Part shown: positions 1 through 11,900 of the stretch, one piece after another
How positions within the stretch are numbered: position 1 is the stretch's first letter
Layout of the letters: every line of letters begins with the position of its first letter
Assembly: GCF_021869535.1 (NCBI RefSeq)
Contig: NW_026262712.1
Span: forward strand, 51,008,884-51,072,883
DNA: 64,000 nucleotides
DNA from: Mytilus californianus
Taxonomy: Eukaryota; Mollusca; Bivalvia; Mytilida; Mytilidae
Direction: 5' to 3'
Translations under genes and position numbers: made by a program
The notes under the pieces: model-generated
Told to the model about the DNA's origin: nothing
What the model saw: the letters and a program-made list of their open reading frames with translations, nothing else
The model's database searches: none

Positions 1-2559
1 AAATGAATAAGATCATCTTCACAAGATGCTCAATACATTTAATGTATTAAACATATGTTGCCATGATAACTGTAATTATAACAATACATTTTATCAGTGT
101 CATCTACAATGCAGGTCAATATTAAGCACATTATATTAATTACAGACACACCTCTTTGAGTTATGGCTTCAAATCTCAGAGGTCATAAAAATATGTAGAG
201 AATATAATATTTATAAACTAAAATGGACTTAGAATACTTTGAAAATCGATAACATTATCAAACAGGAAGTATATAAGAAGGAACCAAGCCCTAAAACCTG
301 GCTTCAAAAGTGTTGTTTTTTATGAAAAATCCTATCTTAATCAAGTACTATCTTGATGAAAGAATGAGTTTTCCAAAAATACTGGTACACCTGTACCAAT
401 GATGATACTTATATAAAATATGAAAAAAACAATTTATACTTGACATAATTGTATAGGCACCTGTCTATTGTTGAAGACTATGTATTGCCCTCTAGATGTC
501 TTTTAGTTGTTTTTGATGTTTGGGTGCTGTATAATTAATGTATACACCACATCTCCTGGTTTATTCAAACCCACTGTATATTTCGTCGGAAGGAGACAGC
601 AGTGTCTCCAACAATTTAAAGTGAATACCGGTAGGTTTTACATTGCCAGGGAACAATCCGAGACTTTTTCTCTTAATATGCAGTGAAAAGAAAAGACACT
701 TTAATGACATTACAGAATTTATCAAACAATTTCCAAATAAATTCAACTACTATTTGTAAGTAACGATGGAGCATTTGAATCCCTCAAACATCTGTCCTCT
801 CTCTTTGTACAAGCTCTATCATTTTAAGAAAGACTTCTACATGTAGACCAGCCAAAAAATATTTTGGACACCCGTCCTTGACAAAATTATGGTTGCATGC
901 ATGTCATTTTAAAACCCTAAAACCACTAAACCTCCAAGACATTAATTTCACTTCAATTTTCGGGGTTGGCAAGTAAAAGAAACCTTGGGATTTCTCCATA
1001 CATATAATTCATCTGGTTTTTTTTCTCTCTCTTAAATTATCATTATCAATCTGTTGCCCGCATTCATATTCCTAAATAACAATATCAGAAGAATATACAC
1101 TTAAAATAGTTTGTCAAATTTCATTAATCATACTCCTGATGATTGTTCAATTCGAAATTAACGATTATAGGATCTTTATCGCTGAAAGTTAAATATAGGT
1201 TTTGATGATGATATAAATCTACAGGTTCTGATGTAAATTGGCAATGAATTGATAAACAATCAAATATTATAAAACCCACTGCACTAATTGAATACACATA
1301 AATTTTAATCGATTCTGCAATGTTTTCACTCCCATTATACAATAGAACTGATAGTGCTGAACATTAGCTGAGCTTTCAATTTTTCGAGTACCATAAAGTC
1401 AAATGTATTTGTTTTTCCTGATCAATTTTAACTGAAACGTTTATGATAAAAAGCAGCCAAGAGAATCAATCCATATGCTTCTGCAAATTGCATCAGACAA
1501 AATGCATTTCCTTTTCACACAGACCATTTACTGTAATAAACATCAACAAGCAGTTTATTAAACAAAACTGAAAATCGTTTCGATCACGATATACATTTAA
1601 CACTAGCTTGTCTAGATTTTTAAGGACTTTTTAAAGAATCAATGGAAATGAAGAGCTTTTATATTTTGTGTCTATCAAAATTACAGAAAGAAATGACTTG
1701 AATGAATTGCTACATTGTCAAAGCATTGTTTTCTGTCCTCTTTCTCCTCAACTTGAAACAAACTGTTTTAATAGATAACCAGAGTATTAAATGGCAATCA
1801 TACCACATCTTCTGATTTTAATATGGAGCAGTCATAAATTAGCTAGCCTATATTAACCTTCATACTATACATCCAAATTGTGTCCAAAAATAACATATTG
1901 TTGGTTATTGAGATCTGGATATTAATGAAGGGGCACATGTATTTAATAAATGTAGGTCACTGTAACCTATCTATATTTTTACACAATAATAAAGATGAAT
2001 GTGATCTATTTTGATCTTCATAACTGTTAATTTCAGTCCTGCAATATACAACATCAGATGATTAATTAAGAAGTGAAATCTTCAAAGGATGGCCAGTTCA
2101 GTTTCTTTATTTCTAGTTCTACTTTCTTTATGTTCACAAGCAATTGTATCTCTTTGTATTCCTCTAACAAATTACAATGTACATGTAAGGAATATATATA
2201 TGATTGATTGCATGTTTGCCTTATGGCACATCTGTGCAAAAGACTATATAGGAATGATAGCTTGATGCATAAAAGGACATGTGGATATACATCAGAGACA
2301 GTTACCTAACAACATTGAAAACATGTCAATTACATATTTTTACAGGGTTTTTCAAAATCAAATTATGTCAGAATAGCCTTTTTGGAGTTTATATATAAAA
2401 AAAAATGTCAATGGATAAAATTTCTGAGGCAAATTGATTTTCAAATATCTGGATTGGATAAGAATTTTATCCTCAAGAATTGGCCTATTACTGTATTGTA
2501 ACAACATCCATGATATGGCCTTGGGTTCTTATCATGAATTTAAAAAAAATGGAAAACAA
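1..2559. other. AT-rich noncoding DNA
   Basis: No exon-like or conserved coding segment is visible. The only hint of structure is a decayed dispersed-repeat fragment at about 460-545 (GACTATGTATTGCCCTCTAG). Confidence 0.5.
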
Positions 2560-2775
2560 AAAAAACATTTCATAATTGTCAAATGTATATACATTGTATC
2601 AATTATTCATGTAAAACACCTACAAAAATGTTCTTGATAGTCTTTAGAAGCAGGTGTTTGAACAAGTTATTTCTATAACATCAATAGTTTAAGGTAGCCA
2701 GGTACATGTATACAACAATGGAAATAACATGCACAAAATTAAATATGTAATGTTAAAATACATGTAACTTTTATA
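2560..2775 (+). repeat. Dispersed repeat, one arm of a 4.1-kb-spaced inverted pair
   Basis: Contains CACCTACAAAAATGTTCTTG then TCTTTAGAAGCAGGTGTTTG and ATAACATCAATAGTTT. The reverse complement of 6775-6990 carries the same string of landmarks in order with few differences. Noncoding. Confidence 0.65.
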
Positions 2776-3177
2776 ATAGTTGTTCAGGAAGTTCAAACTA
2801 AAATAGAGTTAATAGACAGCTTGTAAAGGGAAAATAAAATGTATGAAACACTGATATATTATATAACTTTTTCATTTTTTCTGTTAATTGTACTCTTTCG
2901 CACAAATGGGAAAAATAGAGGATCTTTTCTTTTATAATTGTTTTAGGAGTTTGAAACTCAAACAGACTAATATATAGTCTCAACTGAGGAGGGTCTTAAC
3001 AACAGATAAGAAATATGAGAAGACAATTCAGAATTTTCTAGCAAATCAATGAAGCCACATAAACTGAGCAATATTCTAAGAAACCGAATTTCTTCCTCCA
3101 TAGACTTACAATGAGTAAAAGTACTTTGAGGTAGGATGAGTTCGGCATACAGGGGGATATTTCTGCAATTAAATTTC

Positions 3178-3391
3178 AAACTTCAGAAAAGGTCCATGTG
3201 TACTTCAAAGTACAAACAAAAACATGTAAATTCAAACTTCAGTAAAAGGTCCATGTGTTCTTCAAAGTACAAACAGAAACATGTAAATTCAAACTTCAGT
3301 AAAAGGTCCATGTGTACTTCAAAGTACAAACAAAAACAGGTAATGTCAAACTTCAGTAAAAGGTCATTATGTACTTAAGTACAAACAAAAA
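3178..3391 (+). repeat. 57-bp minisatellite, about 3.7 copies
   Basis: Units start at about 3182, 3239, 3296 and 3353, each with AGGTCCATGTGTACTTCAAA. Because 57 is divisible by three, the array stays open and predicts a KRSMCTSKYKQKHVNSNFS repeat; no gene context supports translation. Confidence 0.85.
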
Positions 3392-4888
3392 TGTAGAATG
3401 TACTGAAAATTATAGAAATTTAGAAATATAATGTGATAAATCAATAATCAAATTTTCATCATTAAGATATTGTGAAATATCTGCTGTTTGACATCTTATT
3501 ATTCTTATAAAGCCTTTTTGAACTTGTTTCTTGTGCTCAATGACAAAAAGCTTTATGGCGACTCACAGCTGATATTTTACAGTATCAATATACAAAAAGC
3601 TGTAAGTTTAGAAATGTTTGTGATTTTTTTTATCATTACTGAAAATGTCAATTTTGAAAAATTAAAAATTCACATTTTAAATTTTAATATGTTTTTTTGT
3701 ATGTACTTGGATATCTTAAATTGCAATAATTAATTTTTCATTTTTTCCCTTTTGACATTAATAAATGCATGCAAAAAAATCAGAATTTACAGATATTGTT
3801 ACAATAATATAAAGCCTTTATTTTTACAGAGATGGGATTAAACCAACTAACTGCAGAACAGATCTCTTCCAAGCATGTTTCCACGATATAGCGTTCCCAG
3901 AAAGAATAAAGAGATAGGATAACACACCAAGAATACAACAACAAATAGTTTATTGACTCACTGAGACTAATTAACATCCCAATGTCATTTAACAAAGTTG
4001 AATTTTGATTCAAATCATATTCTGATTTGAATTGAATACAGTGTTTAACTTTAACTCATTCTCCCATGAACAACGACATTTCATAAAGTAAATATTAGCA
4101 CTAGATATACATTTTTCTATCTCATTGAAAGTCATGATTATGTTCTAATCAGATCGGCAATTTTTTCTTAACAATCTATATTGATTGTTCATGCTGAGAA
4201 AACAGTTCTTATTATCGATTTTAACCAGCTTGTTAGCTGATCCTTAGTATGTATAAAATATCCATTTGTTTCTATTATTTTTTTTTTTCTCACTGAATAA
4301 AATTGTATGAAAATAAACCAAGGCATCAGTATTTCTGATGATATTAAATGCAAATGAAAGATAAATGAGTTAAAAGAAAAAGCAGTGAAAATTAGTTCCA
4401 TTAATGAAATATGGTCTAGGTGTATAAGCAAAATCTAAAAATACAATGGCACTTAAAAAAAAAAATTCAAAGTATCTCAAAACAGGAAGTAGTTGACTGA
4501 CACACACACTCATTACAACTCATCACTGTTGAGCTGCTTACAAAATATGAAGTAATTCTGTTCTGTAGTTTTTGAGAAAAGTGCGATGAAAATAGTTTTT
4601 GGATGAATGGGTGGACTGACAAGGTTATTGCAATAAAGCCTCCACTGAAATGTAATGGTGTTAATAGCTACAATGTAGCTTTCTTTACCAAAACTAAGAG
4701 ATTATGCCAAATAAAATATAGTTACAAGTATTTCCTGCCGCCATACCTACTCTAAACACATTTTATGGACAATCTTGGTTATGAAACTTTAAAGTCAGGA
4801 CATTTTTGGTTAAGAACTGTTTAAGTCACATTTATCTACAAACCTATTTTAATTTGTGCCAGAAGGCAGGAAACATTTAGTTTGCAGT

Positions 4889-5082
4889 ATAGTGGATTCA
4901 TTATTATTCCTGGGGTACCAATTTTCGTCCATTTTGTGAGTATGGGTGAACCATGAATTTAAATGTTCGATGAAGTACACATTTTCTATATGTTTGTATG
5001 CACTCTTTGAAAAAACCACGAAATCAAATATCCACGAAAATATAATTATTCCTTAATACAAGAAAATTGGTACCAACGAAAA
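4889..5082. mobile_element. MITE of the CTGTGGATTCATT family, right end decayed
   Basis: Left end AGTGGATTCATTATTATTCC and GGGGTACCAATTTTCG match the family; the inverse AAAATTGGTACCAACGAA appears at about 5063-5080 but the last bases are replaced by A-rich sequence. Confidence 0.5.
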
Positions 5083-5878
5083 AAAAGGAAAAAGTAAATT
5101 AACAAAAATACTGAACTCCAAGGAAAATTCAAAACTGAAAGTCCCTTATCAAACGGCAAAATCAAAAGTTCTAACACATCAAACGAATGGAAATCAACTG
5201 TCATATTCCTGACTTGGTACAGACATTTCCTTATGTAGAAAATGGTGGATTAAACTTAGTTCTATAGCTAGCTAAACCTCTCACTTGTATGACAGTCATA
5301 TTGAATTCCATTATATTGACAACAATGTGCGAGTGTGAATCCACAGTAAATAATATTTTTTTTTGCCTTACTTTTTTAAGTACACATGAATCTGATTCAG
5401 AGAACTTATAAAATATACCATATAGATAAAGGTGTAAAATCTTTGTAACACTTTTATTGTATTGATCCACAGTAGTTAAATCAGAGCAATTTTAATGGGT
5501 TATGCCACATTCTCCAGGAAATAAAACTTCAGATTATCAAAATTGTAGAAAAATGGAAAAAAAAAACCAATGCCAAAATTCTCCTCAGTTAAAACTAGTC
5601 TAAACAATACATGGCACCCTGTTGGTTTATCACATATATTTTACATGAAACATAGGAAATCTTTGTGAGGAAAACATGCTATTTAATATCATACATGTTA
5701 GATTAAAATGATTTCACAATAATGTCTATTAAAGTGCATATTCTGCATACTTAACTGCTTTGATTGAGTAAGTAAGAAGAACAAACTTTAGAAACTATCT
5801 GTTCTTGTATAATTCTTTGACCTGTAGGTAAACATCATAAGTGTCAAACTCCCTGCAATTCTATTTCAATAGATCCTC

Positions 5879-6035
5879 TATTTGGAAAGGATTATACTCC
5901 TATCTTGAACCTAAATATGTATGCATGATTGTCCTGTTAAACATGCATGAAATACTTGCCACTGGACATTAAGCAAACAATAATCAATCAATAAATATGC
6001 ATGACATCATTGTCACTGAACAAAAACAAAACACC

Positions 6036-6074
<39 letters not shown>
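5879..6074 (+). repeat. Dispersed repeat with (AATC)n tail
   Basis: GCATGAAATACTTGCCACTG and GACATTAAGCAA recur almost unchanged at 28608-28640. Here the block ends in a (CAAT)9 microsatellite at 6038-6074, suggesting a retroposed element with a simple tail. Confidence 0.5.
6038..6074. repeat. (CAAT)n microsatellite
   Basis: About nine perfect tetranucleotide units. Confidence 0.9.
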
Positions 6075-6774
6075 CTTATTAGATGGTTGTCTTCTCTTGT
6101 TGATTACACTACCTTCTAAATCTAAGAGCCATTAGCGGTTTACCATAAACCAAAGCAATATCCGAGACACCATGAAATAATATGCTAATTCTATACATTG
6201 TTAGAACCAAATCATTAATTGGACAGCACTGAATATAATGAGTTCATTAAGACTAGGAAATTACTGTCTAGAAAAACAATGGTTAGAGACTATATTGGCA
6301 ACTTGTTAAAAGGAAAAGAAAAGTCTGAAATTCTCATTTCTTATACTGGGTAATCAATTAACACAATTCTCTATCAACTTCAGTGCTTAAGTCTTGTTTA
6401 TTTGTTAGTTGAATCAGGTTGCATTACTCTTAAGTCTTTGTAAGTAGGTGAAGGTCAAACAACTGCAACACTGCATTGGAGTAAATATACTGTAAATTCA
6501 CTTTTTTATTCATGGGGACTTATTTTTCCATAAATTTCATATTAAATATATTAAATATTTAGGAATTCTAATGTTACTCATTAGTTGGTAAGACCCTTCC
6601 CAGATAAGACAATATCTGTCTGGCTTGTGAACTCTTAAAACAATTATAAAAAAATTATCTTCTATTTTTTTCCATTTGTGTGAAATTTATAGAAAAACTA
6701 ACTAGATACATATTCCAAATTTTCTTCACCTTTTTTCAGTTAGGTGTCAAAAAGTACAATTTACAACAACAAAA

Positions 6775-6990
6775 ATTTAAATGTATACTAAAAATACATT
6801 TTTAATTGTATGCATGGTATTTTCATTGCTGTATTCATGTACCTGTCTACCCGAAACTATTGATGTTATGGAAATAACTGGTTCAAACACCTGCTTCTAA
6901 AGATTATCAAGAACATTTTTGTAGGTGTATTACATGAATAATTCATATAAATTTGACGATTATGATTTGTTTTATTATTCATGTTGAGAA
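6775..6990 (-). repeat. Dispersed repeat, second arm of the inverted pair
   Basis: Plus strand AAACTATTGATGTTATGGAA, CAAACACCTGCTTCTAAAGA and CAAGAACATTTTTGTAGGTG are the inverse of the block at 2560-2775. Confidence 0.65.
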
Positions 6991-7100
6991 CCACAGACTG
7001 TAAAATTTGACAAAATCACGAATGTTCACAAATGTCACAATTCTTTTTCAATGCCAAAAATTGGTACCCCATGAAAATCAATGCATCCACAATATATATA
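6955..7100. mobile_element. Fragment of the CTGTGGATTCATT MITE family
   Basis: Contains AAAAATTGGTACCCCATGAA and AATGCATCCACA, resembling the right end of the family; the left part is degraded and overlaps the end of the dispersed repeat at 6775-6990. Confidence 0.35.
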
Positions 7101-7439
7101 TATATATATTCAAGGATTTTGAGACAACTTAAAACTAATGACAACTGAACTGAATTCATACTACAAACCAAAGTACTGAAGTACTGAACATCAGATGACC
7201 GCAAGTTCTTGTGGATGGTCAAAAGCACTTGTCTCAGAAATAAATCTCTATACCTGAAACTGAGGTTAATGTACAGAGATATATTTTTTTCTGAGACAAA
7301 TTCGTGCGTGGTTGATGAATAAATGACAGGGAATTCAACCTCACCGTAATAACTATTATATTGTAGTGATACAAATCAGTATACTCTGGTTTGTTGTTAT
7401 ATATTATATTAATATAACAGTTACATGTTTATATAATTT

Positions 7440-7979
7440 TCATCCATTTGTATATCATTCTATTCTACTATTCTAATAATAGTGCAGTGCAAGTGCATGG
7501 TGGACACTCTTCTGTACAAATTCGATTTTTCAAATAGATTGGATTTGAGTTGGCATTCATACTTTCCCACAAAACCAGAGAGAGCAAGGACCCATAACTC
7601 TGCATGGGAGATTGTCGCAAAAACGTTCTTGAGATATTCTTCTGCATGCGTTAACACAATATTTCGGTACGTGTGCATAGATATTATCAATGATTTTTTA
7701 CTTATATATATATTTCTAACGACAAAACATTTTCATATTATTAATTTATATTCTAAACAAAGATAGTTTTATCAGTATTCATTGAAGAAATGAGTTTATA
7801 ACAAGCGATATGGAATGTTATTTTGCACTCCATAATGTTCGCTTATTTATCTGTTTACAGATCGGTTACCAGTCAAACACCAAAGGTAAGTAAGTGGAAA
7901 TCTCGTCGGCAACAATACATCAGAATGCCCTCACGGTCATCGCGATGTAAAAAGTGAACATAATAATCTAAAAATTTGT
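7440..7979. other. Less AT-rich segment with overlapping open frames, uncertain nature
   Basis: 7482-7766 (plus) and 7460-7690 (minus) are both open but have no recognised domain. CTGCATGGGAGATTGTCGCA and AACGTTCTTGAGATATTC resemble phrases in bivalve tandem-core elements, so a repeat is likeliest. A 25-base segment at 7861-7885 is flanked by a good acceptor (ctgtttacag) and donor (GTAAGTAAG). Confidence 0.3.
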
Positions 7980-8970
7980 AAGGGTTCCGCGGAACCTAGT
8001 GTCTCGCCTACTTTTTCTGTTAATCACAGGCTCAACAAAAATGAGGAAGTAAATCAATAAAAATATTCCTCTTGATACTATCTTTTGATTGTAAGAAGCT
8101 TCTGTCCAAGTTTGGTAAAAATCCAGGATAGTTTATGAATCTAATAAATGTTTAAAAACTTTAACTGAAGACTGAATGTAATGTTAACTGGAAGAAAACA
8201 AAATTTCCTTCTAGATACTAGCATTTGATCATAAACAAGCTTCTGTCCAAGTTTGGTACAAATCCAAAATAGTATAAGAAAGTTATTAAAATTTTAAAAA
8301 CTTTAACCACAGAGTGAATGTGTTGTTTCCTGGCAGAAAATCTAAGTCCATTTAAAAGTAAAAAATGGAAAAAATGGATTTATTTTTTTTACAAAATTTC
8401 CTTCTAGATACTATCTTTTGATCATAAACAAGCTTCTGTCCAAGTTTGGTACAAATCCAAAATAGTATAAGAAAGTTATTAAAATTTTAAAAACTTTAAC
8501 CACAGAGTGAATGTGTTGTTTTCTGGCAGAAAATCTTTGTCCATTTAAAAGTAAAATAAGGAAAAAATGGATGTATTTTTTTACAAAATTTACTTCTGGA
8601 TACTATCTTATGATCATAAACAAGCTTCTGTCCAAGTTTGGTACAAACCCAGGATAGTTTAAGAAAGTTATTAAAATTTTATAAACTTTAACCACAGAGT
8701 GAATGTAATATTTCCCGGCAGAAAAACTAAGTCCATTTATAAGTAAAATACGGAAAAAACGGAATTTTATTTTTACAAAATTTACTTCTGGATACTATCT
8801 TATGATCATAAACAACCTTCGTCCAAGTTTGGTAGAAATCAAGGATAGTTTAAGAAAGTTATAAAAATTTGAAAAACTTTAACCACAGAGTGAATATTTG
8901 TGGACGCCGCTGACGGAATGTAGGATCACTATGTCTCACTTTTTCGACTAAAGTCGAAGGCTCGACAATA
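7980..8970 (+). mobile_element. Group 1 element: 192-bp tandem core, ends related to group 2
   Basis: Starts with the perfect palindrome GGTTCCGCGGAACC (7983-7996) and GTGTCTCGCC. The core has five units marked by TCTGTCCAAGTTTGGT at 8101, 8242, 8435, 8627 and (degenerate) 8819, so the period is 192-193 bp after a shorter first unit. The right end, GGATCACTATGTCTCACTTT, leads into hairpin TTCGAC-TAAA-GTCGAA (8943-8958) and GGCTCGACAA. The left end carries a related sequence (TGTCTCGCCTACTTTTT...GGCTCAACAAAAA), so the ends are partly direct repeats. It is noncoding and probably a non-autonomous element. Confidence 0.75.
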
Positions 8971-11900
8971 AAGCATTAAAATTAATAACTCACAATGACT
9001 CAAGGCAAAAATTAAACTAGAGTAACTCAAAATCTATGAATTCAAGGTCATTTTGAGATGTTAATATTGAAGTTGCTAAACTGCTGCATTTTTTTCTTAT
9101 TAAACACATTCTTTTTTATGGTATTGGTATGTCAATTACACGGCAAACAAATTTAAAGATGTTCTTTGGATATTTCTATTTGGCTCCTCCTTAGGATATA
9201 GTTCACTGCTGTAAACATGCAGCCTTTGCTAAAATCTTTACTCTGACAAAGGTTTAGTTAATGTTGTAACAGTAAAATCTTTACAACTTGTATTTTTTTA
9301 TAGAACTCCTTAACTTTACATTTTAAAAACATCAAAAACTTCCTTTATCTTTTCTGTATCTAAATTTTTTACTATGCTGCCTTCAACATTAATACTTAAT
9401 TTTCACATGTTGTTTTTTGCAATTGCCATATTTCTTTTTGACCCTAGATTAAAAACATTGTCTTTGGAATTTTGCCACTCATAAAGAATCCCATGATCCC
9501 AGCTATGGATAATGTTCTCTAAAACCTTTGTTATTTAATTACAAAAGTTGTTCTCTCTAGACTGCAATAGTATTCTCGAAATTGATTGGTCAGTTCAAAA
9601 TTAATGACTAAAATACACAAGAGAGTGATTCACACCAAGCCAGACAAAAACAGAGAAAGAGAATACTACTTAGAGAATTCTAAACAATATTGCTGGCACT
9701 AAATATTAATTCTAACTGGCATGCGATACAAAGCATAATTTTTTAAGGTTAGGACATGTTATGTTTTCAATATTTTCTGTCTTTATGATGAACTTTTATC
9801 TTCACAGACCTATAAGTGATAAAAGCTCCATGACATTTTTCCAGGTCTGGGCTGCTGGCCCTGTGGTTTAACTAAAAGACTATATTATATCACAAAATTG
9901 AATTAAATAGAAAACAGGAGGTCCCAGGAACAGCAGACAATAAATCCTTAATCACATGGAAAGTTTACAGTTGTAATTATATCAATTACAGTTTAATAAA
10001 GGTATTAATGCTGTTCTAACAACCACTGGGCATCTCTTTAAATAAAATTTCTGATGATGGTAAAGATGCTAATGTTGCCCATAGGGCCAGGTGAGCAAAA
10101 GAAGGCTTTTGAGTATAATTGAATGATACAGAAATTCAATGAAACAAAAAAAAAAGGTAAACATAGGGTTTTCAACAAAAGAAAACTGTTGATGGTTCTT
10201 ACAGGGATGGATCCAGGTTCCAAGGACATAGGTCATAATTGATATTTTTTCCATTCAAAGTGTAACACCCTCCAATCCCCCCCCCCTTTAAACCGCCACT
10301 GCAAAATACCTCCAAACTGCCCCAAGTCTACAGATTTTTTTAGATTGAAAGGCAACCTTTTTTTAGAGGCCACATTAACAATATATGGTTATATATTGAC
10401 GTAGCTGTTATATTTCCAAATGGATTTATGATTTCCTGACAAACAATGCTAGTTCCCACTACTGTTTAATCAGCTGTATCAAAATAATATTTACCAAGAC
10501 AATTCAAGGAGAAAATATTAGTATCTTGTACAAAAAACTGATTTAATCTACCATGTTCATTTGTTTGTGTTGATCTTGTGATCTTTTCTTCGTCAATCTA
10601 AGATCAATCATCATGCAAGATAAAACATCTTTTTTTATCAAAATTGTATTCTTCTGACTAAAATGATTTTTATCGACAAATGTAGGATTTCAATGCAACA
10701 TCATTTTTTTACAGATTATTTTGTATCCAATGTTGTAGATGATCAATATAATACATTTGTAGTGAGAAAAATTGTTAAGCTGCTATAATTATTAGTGAAA
10801 TTACTAAATATGATGAATGGGAATTGGATAATGATGAAAAGTCATCAAGGGTCGTGGAAGGTTGGACAAGATCAAGGCTCTATAGCAAATTGGGAGTTGG
10901 CTCTAACGTTTTGAATAACAGAAAGAATGAGGTTACGGATTTATGTGGATTAAGAAACATTTATGTCTATAGCTTAAAAAATTTATTGGAATTATTTTTT
11001 GTATGAATTTATTTTTTTCTCAGTCATTTGCTTTTACACTGCACTTAAAAATAGCATTGAAAGATCATATCAGATTAAGATGGACTTGCACTGTAAACTT
11101 TAGGTCATATATTTACAACTATAAGTCATATAAGAATTGAACAACTCTTAAGTCTAAGTTATTAATGCTGTTAAAGTTAGGAATTAATTATGTAAGAAAA
11201 TCAAACATCAATAGTACACTTTTATATAAAATAGAAATGGCTTATTAGCTTATATATAATTACATGTGTCATTTCTGTGTTATTTGACTGATAATTTAAC
11301 TACTTATTCAATTTTTTAAGGGTGATATAACAATTTCACAAGTATGCCTTAATCCCAAATCAAGAATTAAGGAATAAATGTCTAATTATGTCATTTTTTA
11401 TATATACAGATATAATATTCCTAACAAGTTAATACTCAGTTTAGAAATATTCACCCAAAGCGCTGAAATACAGCATTATAAACTTAGGAAAAATATGGAT
11501 TTATTAAACAAAATCATTTAAGGTTATTGCCAATGAAAAATACAGGTCAGGACTTTAGTGTTGTCATTATATAAATAGACCCTTGCTTAAAATTTTTAAG
11601 ACAGACTCACTAAGCACTTTTTCAACATGCCAGCACATAAGGTTACAATCTCCCTATCCTCCTGAAATAAGTGGCTTTTGTTCTTGTACCAATGCAATAA
11701 TAAAGTCTTTCATTTGACCTGATAGGGTGACCCCACTAATGACCTCAAGGTCAAAGTAGTTCTTTAAAATGAAAGCACTTGAGCATTTTGGCTAAAATTA
11801 TCTCTTGGGTAAGAAATTTGGTTTTATAAAATATATTTATGAGGATACTGAGTTTTGAATACCGGTAAAAAAAGAAATGGTAGTAAACACCCAGAAGACA

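Noticed and set aside
10824..11006. 60-codon frame with a reasonable amino acid mix
   Set aside because: No flanking splice sites, domain or homology; length is expected by chance.
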